A stretch of DNA of 56,199 nt from Glaciihabitans sp. (GCA_025463465.1 JAODAO010000193.1:1-56199), one strand, 5' to 3'; positions 1 through 8,780 are shown, numbered from the stretch's first letter. Numbers and translations: made by a program. Notes: generated from the letters alone by a model not told the origin.

Positions 1-489
1 GATGTAACGACGGCGCACGCCCTCGTAGCGGAAACCGAGATTCTCCACCACCCGCAGTGACGGTGCGTATTCCGCCCGGATGCAGATTTCCATGCGGTGC
101 AGTCCCAGCCCGAAGAAGCAGTGGTCGGTGGCGAGGGCGACGGCGGTGGGGGTGACGCCCAGCCCGGCGAACCGTTCGGATACCCAGTATCCGATGGTCG
201 CCGAGCTGAGCGAGCCGTAGCTGATCGACGAGACATTCAGCTGGCCGGCGAACTTACCCTCGTATTCGATCGCGTACGGCAGGCCAAGGCCAGCACGTGC
301 GTTTGATTGGAGGCTGCGGATGCTGCCCCGCACGTCGAAGCTCAGCGGACCGTGCGGGTTAGTCGCCTCCCACTGGCGCAACCATCCCCGATTTTCCACC
401 AGCTCGGTCTCCAGCGCCCGGGTGTCTCGCAACCTGATGGGCCTGATAACGACGGAGCCCTCGCTGAGGGCCGGAATGGTTGTTGCCAT
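1..489 (-). CDS. GNAT family N-acetyltransferase, RimJ/RimL-like (3' end outside window)
   Basis: The protein probably transfers an acetyl group from acetyl-CoA to a protein N-terminus or small-molecule amine. The frame is open from an ATG at 489 to the window edge (163 codons, no stop), so the C-terminus is missing. The region translated near base 50-100 reads LHRMEICIRAEYAPSLRVV followed by ENLGFRYEG, the classic RimJ/RimL C-terminal block in which the N-SLRV-x-LGF segment lines the CoA site. The gene starts only two bases after the galU stop and is certainly cotranscribed with it; galU followed by a rimJ-like gene is a common actinobacterial order, usually with moeA between them, which is absent here. 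The exact acetyl acceptor cannot be inferred. Confidence 0.88.
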   Translation of the reverse strand, partial: MATTIPALSEGSVVIRPIRLRDTRALETELVENRGWLRQWEATNPHGPLSFDVRGSIRSLQSNARAGLGLPYAIEYEGKFAGQLNVSSISYGSLSSATIGYWVSERFAGLGVTPTAVALATDHCFFGLGLHRMEICIRAEYAPSLRVVENLGFRYEGVRRRYI

Positions 490-491
490 TG

Positions 492-1382
492 TTACTCCAG
501 TGTGCCGACGAAGTCCTTCAGCCACGGGCGCAGGTCCGGACCGAGGTCTTCGCGTTCGACCGCCAGTTGGACGATCGCCTTAATGTAGTCAAGCCGATCC
601 CCGGTGTCATAGCGACGCCCACGGAAAACTACCCCGTAGACACCCCCGGCAATGTTGCCCTCGGCGAGGGTCTGCAGCGCGTCCGTGAGCTGGATCTCTC
701 CACCCTTGCCTGGAGCGGTGTGCTCGAGGACCTCGAACACCTCCGGCTGCAGGACGTAACGGCCGATGATGGCGAAGTTTGACGGCTGCGTTCCCGGAGC
801 CGGCTTCTCCACCAGCCCGGTGATACGCACAACGTCGTCGTCTTCGGTCGCCTCGATGGTCGCGACGCCATACATGTGGGCGTTGGCTGGGTCGACCTCG
901 AGCAGGGCGACAACGGTGGCGTTGTGGGAGCCCTGGACCTCGATCATGCGCGAAAGCAGCACGTCACGCTCGTCGATGATGTCGTCGCCGAGCAGCACGG
1001 CGAAGGGCTCGTGCCCGACGTGCATCTTCGCACGAAGCACCGCGTGTCCGAGTCCCTTGGGGTCCCCCTGGCGTACGTAGTGCATGTCGGCGAGCTCTGT
1101 GGAGAAGTTCACCTTGGCGAGCTTCTCTTTGTCGCCCTTCGCCAGGAGGGTTGCCTCCAGCTCTCCCACCCGGTCGAAGTGGTTCTCGAGAGCATTTTTG
1201 TTCCGCCCCGTGATCATCAGGACGTCGGTGAGGCCGGCGGTGACCGCTTCCTCAACGACGTACTGGATCGCGGGCTTGTCTACGACGGGGAGCATTTCCT
1301 TCGGCATCGCTTTGGTCGCAGGAAGAAATCGCGTCCCAAGCCCAGCTGCAGGAATGACTGCCTTGGTGATGTGAGTGGCCAT
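492..1382 (-). CDS. galU: UTP--glucose-1-phosphate uridylyltransferase
   Basis: GalU makes UDP-glucose from UTP and glucose-1-phosphate, a cytosolic precursor for glycans and glycolipids. The 296-residue protein starts with the nucleotidyltransferase signature AAGLGTRFLPATKAMPKEM and also shows the VEKP and LTDAL segments typical of the family. The open frame extends upstream to about 1640, but the ATG at 1382 is chosen because the conserved beta-strand plus GLGTR loop begins about 10 residues after it, and the longer form would overrun the divergent cyclo-ligase gene. It is divergent from the gene at 1422, with about 40 bp for both promoters. Its product would supply the many glycosyltransferases in this window; that link is inference. 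Confidence 0.96.
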   Translation of the reverse strand: MATHITKAVIPAAGLGTRFLPATKAMPKEMLPVVDKPAIQYVVEEAVTAGLTDVLMITGRNKNALENHFDRVGELEATLLAKGDKEKLAKVNFSTELADMHYVRQGDPKGLGHAVLRAKMHVGHEPFAVLLGDDIIDERDVLLSRMIEVQGSHNATVVALLEVDPANAHMYGVATIEATEDDDVVRITGLVEKPAPGTQPSNFAIIGRYVLQPEVFEVLEHTAPGKGGEIQLTDALQTLAEGNIAGGVYGVVFRGRRYDTGDRLDYIKAIVQLAVEREDLGPDLRPWLKDFVGTLE

Positions 1383-1421
1383 TACAACAGGGTAGTGGTC
1401 CGTAGCTCGTAAGATGTCGGA

Positions 1422-2012
1422 ATGAACGACGAGGTCGGTCACCAAAAAAGGGCACTGCGAGCCGAGCTTCGCGAGCGCCGCCGAACAATGACTGCGACAG
1501 AGCGCGACGCCACGGCGGCCGCGCTCACACGCAACCTTATTTCCCTGGTGCAGGAGCACAAGGCCGGATACATCTCCGCCTATCTCTCCACCCCGGACGA
1601 GCCGCCCACCCGCGATTTTCTCCACTGGGCCGCGGAGCACGGCGTTCGGATCCTCCTGCCCATCTCACGCCAGGACGGGCTGCTGGACTGGGCCCCCTAC
1701 GTTGCCGGCGAAGCGGCGATCAACGAGGGTGTTGACGACTTTGGGATGCCCACTCCTCCGAGCGACCCCCTGGCCCCCATGGCAATCAACGATGTGGACT
1801 TGATAATCGTGCCAGCAGCGTCGATCGATCGCTCCGGGATGCGGATGGGCTGGGGCCGCGGTTACTTCGACAAAACACTCGGATCGATGGAGCGCTGCCC
1901 GCCCGTCTATGCTGTGATATTCGACGGTGAGCTTGTTGACTCGGTGCCCAGCGAGGTGCACGACCAAAAAGTCGACGGTGTTGTCACCCCGAGCGGCGTT
2001 GTCACGTTCTGA
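1422..2012 (+). CDS. 5-formyltetrahydrofolate cyclo-ligase
   Basis: This cytosolic enzyme converts 5-formyl-THF to 5,10-methenyl-THF using ATP, salvaging folate. The 196-residue product has the expected length. The N-terminus (KRALRAELRERRR) is the substrate-binding helix, and the C-terminal loop RSGMRMGWGRGYFDK is the family's ATP/Mg-binding GxRxGxGxGYFD signature. The start at 1422 directly faces galU across a short divergent promoter region. The FmdB and mscL genes follow on the same strand, as in many actinobacteria. The stop is at 2010-2012. Confidence 0.94.
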   Translation: MNDEVGHQKRALRAELRERRRTMTATERDATAAALTRNLISLVQEHKAGYISAYLSTPDEPPTRDFLHWAAEHGVRILLPISRQDGLLDWAPYVAGEAAINEGVDDFGMPTPPSDPLAPMAINDVDLIIVPAASIDRSGMRMGWGRGYFDKTLGSMERCPPVYAVIFDGELVDSVPSEVHDQKVDGVVTPSGVVTF

Positions 2013-2114
2013 TCGTTTGCGTTTTTCTGGTCTGAACCCACCGCCCTCACCGTCACCCACCGCGCGGTCCCACAGCGCCGCGGACCTCTTTACGCGCATT
2101 TCTAAGGACTCGTT

Positions 2115-2462
2115 TTGCCCACCTATTCCTACCGCTGCACCGAGTGCTCGACCGCTTTCGACATCCAGCAGGCCTTCACGGATGACTCACTGACCGAATG
2201 CCCCAAATGTGGGGGCAAACTGCGCAAGCTGTTCAGCGCCGTCGGTGTGACCTTCAAGGGCAGTGGCTTCTACCGCAACGACTCCCGCTCGACCAAGTCC
2301 TCCTCGGACCGCCCGTCGTCGTCTTCGTCGGATTCGAAGAGCTCGTCCGAGTCGGGTTCCTCCAGCTCATCCAGCGGCTCGTCGGACTCCAAGCCGGCCA
2401 GCGCTCCCGCCGCGGCGCCGTCAGCCCCGGCAGCTAAGCCTGCTGCCAGCACCGCCTCCTGA
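2115..2462 (+). CDS. FmdB family zinc-ribbon regulatory-like protein
   Basis: A small protein of 115 residues whose first 55 residues match the FmdB/CxxC_CXXC_SSSS family: MPTYSYRCTEC, then CPKCGGKLRKLF and a GSGFYRND segment. The two CxxC pairs probably bind one zinc. Residues from about 60 onward are a low-complexity Ser-rich then Ala/Pro-rich tail, presumably disordered. The start is a TTG at 2115, chosen because the family always begins MPxYxYxC. The molecular role of the family is poorly defined despite the regulatory name. It lies between the folate gene and mscL, a frequently conserved actinobacterial order. Confidence 0.9.
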   Translation: MPTYSYRCTECSTAFDIQQAFTDDSLTECPKCGGKLRKLFSAVGVTFKGSGFYRNDSRSTKSSSDRPSSSSSDSKSSSESGSSSSSSGSSDSKPASAPAAAPSAPAAKPAASTAS

Positions 2463-2541
2463 TCCACAAGCCCTCCCCGCAGCACCACCTCATCGCCGAG
2501 TCCCGGCGAACGGCTGGGACCGCATACCCCAAGGAGTTTCC

Positions 2542-3027
2542 ATGTTGAAGGGTTTCAAGGAGTTCATCCTCCGCGGAAACGTCATCGACCTCGCCGTCGC
2601 CGTGGTGATCGGCGCGGCCTTCTCGGCCATCGTCACCTCGATCGTCGGCGGTGTACTCAACCCCGCAATCGGTGCGCTGTTCAACGCGGAGTCACTATCC
2701 GAGGCGCTCGTCGTCAAGATCCCCACCATGGTGGACGGAGCGGAAGGCGAGCCGGCCCGGCTCCTGTTCGGGTCGGTGATCGCCGCGGTGATCCAGTTCC
2801 TGATCGTCGCCGTTGTTGTCTACTTCGCCCTCATCGTGCCGATCAACTACCTGAAAAAGCGTGCCTTCCAGAAAAAGGAATCCGGCGTTCCCGCCGTTCA
2901 CGTCGACACACCGCCGACCGACCTCGAGCTGCTCACCGAGATCCGCGACCTGCTGGCCAAAGCCAACACGGGCACCTCACCGGCATTCAACTCCGGTGAC
3001 CCGCAGTCCGGTGGCACCAGGCCATAA
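2542..3027 (+). CDS. mscL: Large-conductance mechanosensitive channel
   Basis: MscL opens under membrane tension and releases solutes during hypo-osmotic shock. The 161-residue product begins MLKGFKEFILRGNVIDLAVA, the amphipathic N-helix and pore-lining TM1 of the family. A second transmembrane helix lies around residues 70-95 (VIAAVIQFLIVAVVVYFALI) and is followed by a basic KKR turn and a C-terminal helical bundle. The ATG at 2542 has a strong AAGGAG ribosome site at 2531-2536; an in-frame upstream extension from 2263 is not conserved-looking and is rejected. An intrinsic terminator follows at about 3065-3094. It is the last gene of this block. Confidence 0.96.
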   Translation: MLKGFKEFILRGNVIDLAVAVVIGAAFSAIVTSIVGGVLNPAIGALFNAESLSEALVVKIPTMVDGAEGEPARLLFGSVIAAVIQFLIVAVVVYFALIVPINYLKKRAFQKKESGVPAVHVDTPPTDLELLTEIRDLLAKANTGTSPAFNSGDPQSGGTRP

Positions 3028-3062
3028 CCTGCGAAGGCACGGAATCCGTGCCGGGCAGACGG

Positions 3063-3094
3063 AAAGGCGGACCGCACAACGGTCCGCCTTTTTT
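3063..3094 (+). terminator. Rho-independent terminator after mscL
   Basis: The sequence has perfect arms GGCGGACC and GGTCCGCC separated by GCACAAC and followed by six T residues. It ends the folate-fmdB-mscL transcript. Confidence 0.9.
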
Positions 3095-3147
3095 GTGCAC
3101 CAGACACAGCCCGTCGTGATGGCGGGCAGCGCCTGACCGCGCCACCG

Positions 3148-3348
3148 TCAGTAGTGCGGCGGCTTCTCGGCCTTCAGCCGGTCGTCGTTCTCGGTCAGCG
3201 TGTGCCGTGGTGCCTCTGGCACGGGGCTCGGGTCGGAACCGGCAACCGGCTCGGTGGTGGCGCGCCTACTCCTCCGCCGGATCACCGGCACCGCGGTCGC
3301 GGGCGCCGGAACCAGCATGGAAGTTATGGACTCGGGGCCGTCAGGCAT
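3148..3348 (-). CDS. Small hypothetical protein with C-terminal PPHY
   Basis: A 66-residue, proline- and arginine-rich frame that starts 18 bp after the stop of the large DUF4011 gene on the same strand, so it could be cotranscribed. No clear Shine-Dalgarno site precedes the ATG at 3348. The C-terminus (DDRLKAEKPPHY) resembles a short D-x-R-x(4)-P-P-H-W/Y ending that I recall from other small actinobacterial proteins; that recollection is the main support for coding. No function can be proposed. Confidence 0.45.
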   Translation of the reverse strand: MPDGPESITSMLVPAPATAVPVIRRRSRRATTEPVAGSDPSPVPEAPRHTLTENDDRLKAEKPPHY

Positions 3349-3366
3349 TGATATCAGTCATTGCCG

Positions 3367-6300
3367 TCAGCCGCTGCTGGGATCCGGGCCGGGCACGATG
3401 GGGATCGGTTCCGTGATGGGGTCTTTGTCGGCCCCCAGCATCGTGACGATGCGCATCGCCACGGCATCGGGGTCGCTGAAGAGCTCGAAGGCATGCACCC
3501 TCAGGTAGTGCCAGCCGAGGCGGCGCAGAAGTTCCGGGCGCAGGCGGAGCGACTCCCGCAGGGTCGAACGGTGCAGCACAGCGTCGGTCTCGATGGTGAC
3601 GCAGGTTCCGAGGTGCGCTGCGACGAGGCCGAGCTTTCCGCGGTGACCGAGGGCAACCTTGAGGCCGCGGCGCTCGAGTCGGCGGGCCAGGTCCACCAGC
3701 ATCGGGTCGCTGTCGTCCGGCACGGGAACCTGGGAGGAACGGGCGCCGACCTCCGCGAGGATCTCGGCGAGGGCGACGGCGCCGTAACGCATCCGGCCGT
3801 CCTCGATGTCCGACGGTTCGAAGCAGCTGACGATGACCATGGAGCGGCGGGCGCGGGTCATCGCGACGGCCAGCAGGCGATCGCCACCCGGCTCCCCGAG
3901 GGCGCCGAAGTTCGACAGCACCCGACCGTGCGGGGTGCGTCCGAACCCGATCGAGAAGATCACCCGGTCGCGGCTCTGCGCGACGGCGTGCTCGATGGTT
4001 GAGACGGTGAACGGTTCTGCGCGGTCGCCGATGATGAACTCGGTGAGCTTTGCGTTGCCGGTGACCGCGGTCAGCACGGCCTGCTCGACGCGGACGGCGT
4101 GGCGCTCGCTGGCGGTGATCACCATCAGCGACTCGTGGGGACGGCGTTGCGCGTGCTCGAGCACCAGGTCGACAACACGGCTGACCTCGGCGTCCGGGCT
4201 CTCGACAGCACCGGAGTGCGGGTCGGGCATGCCGTGGCCGTCGACGACGTAGTCGAGCGCGAGGCTGCCGTGGCCGAGGAAGCTTCCCGCCCAGGGCAGG
4301 GAGTCGATGCGGCCGCCGTAGAAGCGGCGGTTGACGAGCTCGGCGAGGTCTTCGCCGCCGGCCCGGTAACTGCGGGTGAGTGAGAGGGTCGGCAGTACCT
4401 GCGACAACTGGGCCAGCGCTGAGCGCTCGTGCAGTTCGTCCGGGCCTTCAAGTGCGCCCTCGGCCGGGTCGTCGCCCTGGGCGCCGTCCGCGCTATCCCT
4501 GGCGGCACCGGTCTCGTCGATGGTGATCGTGGACTTCGACTGCCCGCCGGCCGGGCCGGTGGAGAAGGTGAGGGATGCCCGGGGGGATGCCGACTGGGCC
4601 TGGTACAGCTCCGGGTCGGTGATCGCCACGGTGAATGGTGCCGGGGTCTGCGTGACGGGGTCACCGAAGGCGACGACCTGGCGGGCGCGGCGGATGGCTC
4701 CGACATTCTCGGCGAGGGTGGTCGCCCCGGCATCCACCAGGATCACGGTGTCGAACGGCAGGCTGTCGGCGATCTCGTGCACCTCGTACGGGGAGGACAA
4801 CCAGACGGGCGCAACGGTGCGGGAGAGGTGCGGTGCGGTGGCCTGCAGGTCACCGGCGACAATCTTCTCCTGCATCAGCAGCTTTTTGAGCGCCGTGGCC
4901 TCGTCGGGCCAGTCGACGAGTCCAATCTTCCAGTTCTCAGCGACCTGCCATGCCAACAGCTGCGCGCTGCCGGCGGCGTGGGCGTCGTCGACGAGGCGGA
5001 AGTCGGCTTCGAGGCGGTCGAGCACGGGGGTGTTCGCACCGAGCAGTGCGCGGTCGGCGGCGAGCAGGGACTCCAGGGCGGACTGCCACCAGGCCAGCTC
5101 CAGCTCCGCCTCGACCTGGGCCTCCGGCACGTGCCGCGAGGCGAGGTCCGCCGTCAGCGGGCCAAGCTCAAGGTCGCGCAGCGTCGCCATCAGGGCCATC
5201 CGGTCCTGCAGGTTGTTCAGCACGTCGGACTCGGCGGCCAGCGCCGTGATCCGTTCACGCAGCGCGGGGATGCTGAGATACGCCAGCTGGGCGTCACGGG
5301 TGTACGCGCCGAGGGGTTCGTCGAGGCTCGCCAGGTCCTGCGCGACGTCCTGGTAGGCAGCCTGCACGTCGGCGATGCCAACAGGCACCACCGGGGGGAC
5401 ACCTTCCGCGGCGAAACGCTGCCAGAGCACACGCTGCTGCTGGATGCGCACAAGGGCCTCGTGCAGGTCGTGCACGTGGGCGCCGGGGCGCACGTACTCG
5501 CGGGCCAGCTTCTTGAGGCGGCGGCGGTTGGCTCCGGACATGTCCGGGGCTTCCTTCCGCGACGCTGTCGCCACAATCAGTTCGCTCAGCGAGCGGTCGA
5601 ACACCACCGGCTGGAACTTGTCGAGGGTGTCGCGCAGGTCGACGAGCAGGCGCAGGTAGATGCCGAGTTCGTTGATCGAGCTGAACGCGCGAAGGTGGGT
5701 GTTGTGGATCAGGTCACCCGCACGTTCGAGCAGGCGCGGCAGCGACTCGGTGTCGAGGCGGCGGGCCACGTCGTGGGCCCGCGCCGCGGCCTGGCCGGTG
5801 GTGAACTGGGCGCCGTACCAGGGCGAATCGTCCGGGCCGTAACGGAACTCGCCGAGGCGGGCCGCGCTGACCATCGTCTCCGCGGTGCGGTGGCGGTCGG
5901 TGGCGAGGGTCTCGACGGTGGAGCGGGCGAGCCGGGCGGTGGTCGACGGCGGCGACGGCAACAGGGCGAGGCGGCTCAGTTCGGTGACGCAGTCGAGGAC
6001 GCTGATCCCGAGGATCGGGTCGGGTTTGGCGAGGGCGCCGCGGTAGTCGAGCAGAACCTTGCGAAGGCGGACGAGGGCCTCGTCGACCTCGGCGATCTGC
6101 GGCTGGACGGCCTTCTCGCTGCGGGAGATCGACCGCACCACGTCACGGCGGAGGGTGCGGGTAGAGACGGCGAGGCCCGCGAGGCCAACGTCGCCGAAGC
6201 GCTGGGCGATGCCGAGCAGGCTCGCTCGGCGCGCGCTGACGACCAGCACACGCTTGTTCTGCCCGACCAGGCTGCCAATGACGTTCACCACGGTCTGGGT

Positions 6301-7263
6301 GCCGCCGGTGCCCGGCAGGGTTTTCACCACAACGGAGTTACCCGCTGCGATCTGCGCCACCACGTTCTCCTGCTCGGCGTCCGCGTCGAGCAGCAGGGTG
6401 TCGGTCTGCGGCGGGCGCTCGTCCGAACTGAGCTGCTCCACCGGCGTGTACGCCTCGTCGAGGCTCCACCGGGCGGCCGAGTTTCCCCCGAGCGCGTCGA
6501 GCACGGTGTGCCGAAGGTCGACCGAGTCGTCGGCCAGGGCCCGGGCGACGTCGATGAACGACGAGACCACAAGCCGGGGCTGCACGCTGAACCGCTCCAG
6601 GTGGTCGGTCAGGCCGCGCAGGCGGTCGATGACCTGGTTGGGTTTGAAGGTGCCGTCCTCGTCGGCCAGCGCAGCGAAGGCCGCAGCGTCGAGGTCGAGG
6701 TCGAACTGTTCGTGCAGGGCACGCTGCAGCGCGGGGTTCAAAAAGGCGTTGCCCCGCAGCTTGACCTCGAAGTCGCGGCCGTGGCGACGGATGGCAAGGG
6801 GGCGCAGCAAAAGCGGCGCACGGTAGCTGACGTGGTCGTTGCGCCACTCCACCATCCCAATGCCGAGGTGGATGGCGTCGATGCCTCGCGCGGTGGCCAG
6901 CTCGAGGCCCTTCGCGGCGATGGCGCCGGCGGCGAGGCGGGCGGCACGCAGCGCGACCTCGTCGCGGATGAGGTTAGACAGCAGGGTCGTTTTGCCGGTG
7001 ATGAACTGCGCGAGGCCGCCGGGGTGGGTCGCGCTCAGTTCGATGCGGGTGCGCGGTGAGTCCACAAAATGCAGAAGGGGGGAGACACCGCCGACGGCAG
7101 AGAGCTCTGCACGCCAGTGTGCCCAGGTCGGTTCAGCCACGTTTCCCGCCTCAAATGTCGGGTCGCCCAGGGTCAGCGCATGGGGCACCGGGGAGCGACG
7201 GTCGGTGCGAGCGCGTTCGTCGGTCACGAACGTCTCTTCGTCAGTTTTCTCAGCACGCCACAC
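3367..7263 (-). CDS. DUF4011 superfamily I helicase/nuclease-like protein with degenerate ATPase motifs
   Basis: A 1298-residue protein with the layout of DUF4011-type SF1 helicases: an N-terminal DUF4011-like region (about 50-250), an AAA_11/12-type helicase core, and a C-terminal Vsr/DUF559-like nuclease fold (about 1190-1290). Key residues are lost. The expected GPPGTGKS/TQT Walker A reads LPGTGGTQT (residues 316-324), with Gly at the invariant Lys position; the expected DEAS Walker B reads VILVDAGATT. Motif VI is kept as AMTRAR. In the nuclease domain the usual LDLAV acidic strand reads LGLVA, although IETD is present. It may be catalytically dead and structural, or use an unusual mechanism. 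The GTG at 7263 has a ribosome site very close; a GTG at 7227 is an alternative start. The gene at 7314 is divergent. Confidence 0.85.
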   Translation of the reverse strand: MWRAEKTDEETFVTDERARTDRRSPVPHALTLGDPTFEAGNVAEPTWAHWRAELSAVGGVSPLLHFVDSPRTRIELSATHPGGLAQFITGKTTLLSNLIRDEVALRAARLAAGAIAAKGLELATARGIDAIHLGIGMVEWRNDHVSYRAPLLLRPLAIRRHGRDFEVKLRGNAFLNPALQRALHEQFDLDLDAAAFAALADEDGTFKPNQVIDRLRGLTDHLERFSVQPRLVVSSFIDVARALADDSVDLRHTVLDALGGNSAARWSLDEAYTPVEQLSSDERPPQTDTLLLDADAEQENVVAQIAAGNSVVVKTLPGTGGTQTVVNVIGSLVGQNKRVLVVSARRASLLGIAQRFGDVGLAGLAVSTRTLRRDVVRSISRSEKAVQPQIAEVDEALVRLRKVLLDYRGALAKPDPILGISVLDCVTELSRLALLPSPPSTTARLARSTVETLATDRHRTAETMVSAARLGEFRYGPDDSPWYGAQFTTGQAAARAHDVARRLDTESLPRLLERAGDLIHNTHLRAFSSINELGIYLRLLVDLRDTLDKFQPVVFDRSLSELIVATASRKEAPDMSGANRRRLKKLAREYVRPGAHVHDLHEALVRIQQQRVLWQRFAAEGVPPVVPVGIADVQAAYQDVAQDLASLDEPLGAYTRDAQLAYLSIPALRERITALAAESDVLNNLQDRMALMATLRDLELGPLTADLASRHVPEAQVEAELELAWWQSALESLLAADRALLGANTPVLDRLEADFRLVDDAHAAGSAQLLAWQVAENWKIGLVDWPDEATALKKLLMQEKIVAGDLQATAPHLSRTVAPVWLSSPYEVHEIADSLPFDTVILVDAGATTLAENVGAIRRARQVVAFGDPVTQTPAPFTVAITDPELYQAQSASPRASLTFSTGPAGGQSKSTITIDETGAARDSADGAQGDDPAEGALEGPDELHERSALAQLSQVLPTLSLTRSYRAGGEDLAELVNRRFYGGRIDSLPWAGSFLGHGSLALDYVVDGHGMPDPHSGAVESPDAEVSRVVDLVLEHAQRRPHESLMVITASERHAVRVEQAVLTAVTGNAKLTEFIIGDRAEPFTVSTIEHAVAQSRDRVIFSIGFGRTPHGRVLSNFGALGEPGGDRLLAVAMTRARRSMVIVSCFEPSDIEDGRMRYGAVALAEILAEVGARSSQVPVPDDSDPMLVDLARRLERRGLKVALGHRGKLGLVAAHLGTCVTIETDAVLHRSTLRESLRLRPELLRRLGWHYLRVHAFELFSDPDAVAMRIVTMLGADKDPITEPIPIVPGPDPSSG

Positions 7264-7313
7264 CCCTCCACGATAAGCGTGAATACTGGCAATGTCTGGG
7301 AGGATTGCCGGGT

Positions 7314-8744
7314 ATGGCCGACTTTGGGCCCCGTAAAATTGGGGATATGTCCATTCCTGCGACGATTTCCACCCTGGGCGGCGACGCGCTCGACCCGGTT
7401 CGCGCGACCGTGATCGCCGTTGTCACCGTTGTTGTCATTGTGGGGGCCGCCCTTGTCCTCGGGATCGTGCTGCTCTTCCGCCGCCGCAGTTCAGCTGGGC
7501 GGCGCGACAGCTCCCGCTCCGGCGCCTCCGCACCATCCCGTGGTTCTTTCCCGCCGCCGTCCGCGCAGCGCCCCCTGCAGTCGCTCCCCACCCCCGAGTT
7601 GTCGCTGCTGGCCGGCACAACACTGGTGCAGGTGGATGATGCGGTCGAGGCAGCCGAGAACGAGTTGGGATTTGCGATCGCCCAGTTCGGCGGGGAGGCC
7701 ACGCGGGGTTATGGCGCCGCCGTCCGGCAGGCCCGCGCGTCCGTCGCCGAGGCCTTCCGCATCCAGCAGCAGCTGGATGACGCCTTCCCCGAGAGTGACC
7801 AGCAGCGCCGCGAGCTGACCCGCCGGGTGATCTCCCTTGGCCAGATGGCCCAACGGGCCCTGGACGAGCAGGACGAGGCCTTCCGGCGCCTGCGGCGCTC
7901 CGAGGCTGACTCCCCCGCCAGGCTGGCGGCCCTGCGACAGGCGATCGCCGCGGGCGAGTCCGCGCTCACGGTGTCCCGGGCCGAGCTCGATCGGCTCACC
8001 GCCAAGTACGCCGCCCACGTCACTGCAACCGTGCTGGACAACCCCGCCAGCGCGGCCGCGCTGCTAGCCAAGGCGACAACCACCGCCGACGAGGTGGACG
8101 CCCGGCTATCGTCCGCCTCCCCCGTAAGCACCGGCGGGGTCTCCGGTGACCTCGCCAGCGCGGAGGCATTCCTGCATAAGGCCACAGCCCAGCTCGACGC
8201 CATCGCAACCCTGGGTTCCGCGCTCCAGCAGGCGGAAGCCGCGCTGGCACATCTCGCCGCCTCCACCAGGGCTGACCTGCCGGAAGCCCGAGCCCTGCGG
8301 GACAACCCGCCCGACCCGCAGAGTGGTGCAGAGCTGGTCGCGGCGATCACCGCCGTGGATGCCGCCCTTGTGTCCGCCGACGCCGCAACCCGGCCAGCTG
8401 GACCGGGCGACCGGGACCCCATCACCACGCTGGGGCGGCTGTCTGAGACGCTGAATCGTTTGGATGCGGCACTCGCGGTCGCCCGCAACCAACAGCAGCG
8501 CCTCGAGCACGCGGCCACTGCCCTGGTGGGCGCGTTGGTCGCCGCGAGAAGCCAGATCTCGGTTACCCGGTCGTTTATGGCCGGGGCACGCTCCGGCGCC
8601 GACGCCCGCACCCGGTTGGCGGAGGCAGAACGGCAGCTGATGCTCGCCGAGTCGGAGAGCGACCCGGTGGAGGCCCTCGACGCCGCCCGCCGGTCGGCCA
8701 GCGCCGCGCGAGATGCCGACGCCCTCGCCCGCTACCGCGGTTAA
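7314..8744 (+). CDS. Membrane-anchored coiled-coil protein resembling the C-terminal half of TPM-domain proteins
   Basis: A 476-residue product with one transmembrane helix near residues 31-53 (ATVIAVVTVVVIVGAALVLG) followed by RRR and a long Ala/Glu/Arg-rich helical region. The segment DDAVEAAENELGFAIAQFG resembles the coiled-coil region that follows the TPM phosphatase-like domain in actinobacterial TPM proteins, but the extracytoplasmic TPM domain is absent. The basic RRR after the helix suggests the long C-terminal part is cytoplasmic. The ATG at 7314 is preferred for its GGGAGGA site; the ATG at 7347 gives a 465-residue alternative. It is divergent from the DUF4011 gene, about 50 bp apart. 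The function is unknown. Confidence 0.75.
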   Translation: MADFGPRKIGDMSIPATISTLGGDALDPVRATVIAVVTVVVIVGAALVLGIVLLFRRRSSAGRRDSSRSGASAPSRGSFPPPSAQRPLQSLPTPELSLLAGTTLVQVDDAVEAAENELGFAIAQFGGEATRGYGAAVRQARASVAEAFRIQQQLDDAFPESDQQRRELTRRVISLGQMAQRALDEQDEAFRRLRRSEADSPARLAALRQAIAAGESALTVSRAELDRLTAKYAAHVTATVLDNPASAAALLAKATTTADEVDARLSSASPVSTGGVSGDLASAEAFLHKATAQLDAIATLGSALQQAEAALAHLAASTRADLPEARALRDNPPDPQSGAELVAAITAVDAALVSADAATRPAGPGDRDPITTLGRLSETLNRLDAALAVARNQQQRLEHAATALVGALVAARSQISVTRSFMAGARSGADARTRLAEAERQLMLAESESDPVEALDAARRSASAARDADALARYRG

Positions 8745-8747
8745 CGA

Positions 8748-8780
8748 CCAACGCGCCGCTGGTAACCAGCGGCGCGTTGG
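8748..8780. terminator. Strong hairpin between convergent genes
   Basis: Perfect 15-bp arms (CCAACGCGCCGCTGG and its complement) flank a 3-nt loop, three bases after the stop of the 7314-8744 gene and before the convergent CHAP gene. There is no T-run on either side, so it probably acts as a bidirectional stem-loop terminator typical of high-GC actinobacteria. Confidence 0.75.

Noticed and set aside
1383-1640. N-terminal extension of galU to 1640
   Set aside because: It would overlap the divergent cyclo-ligase coding region, and its sequence does not resemble the family N-terminus.
2263-2541. 93-residue extension of mscL
   Set aside because: It overlaps the FmdB gene in another frame and has shadow-like Arg/Pro text, whereas ATG 2542 has a strong AAGGAG site and starts the conserved helix.
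6992-6995. GKTT text near residues 90-93 of the DUF4011 protein as a second Walker A
   Set aside because: It lacks the preceding Gly-rich loop, and lies in the DUF4011 part, where a similar G-x-T-x-L-S stretch is normal.
4429-7059. 876-codon open frame on the plus strand opposite the DUF4011 gene
   Set aside because: It is antisense to a well-supported gene, has no domain-like pattern, and arises from the high-GC codon bias that keeps opposite frames open.
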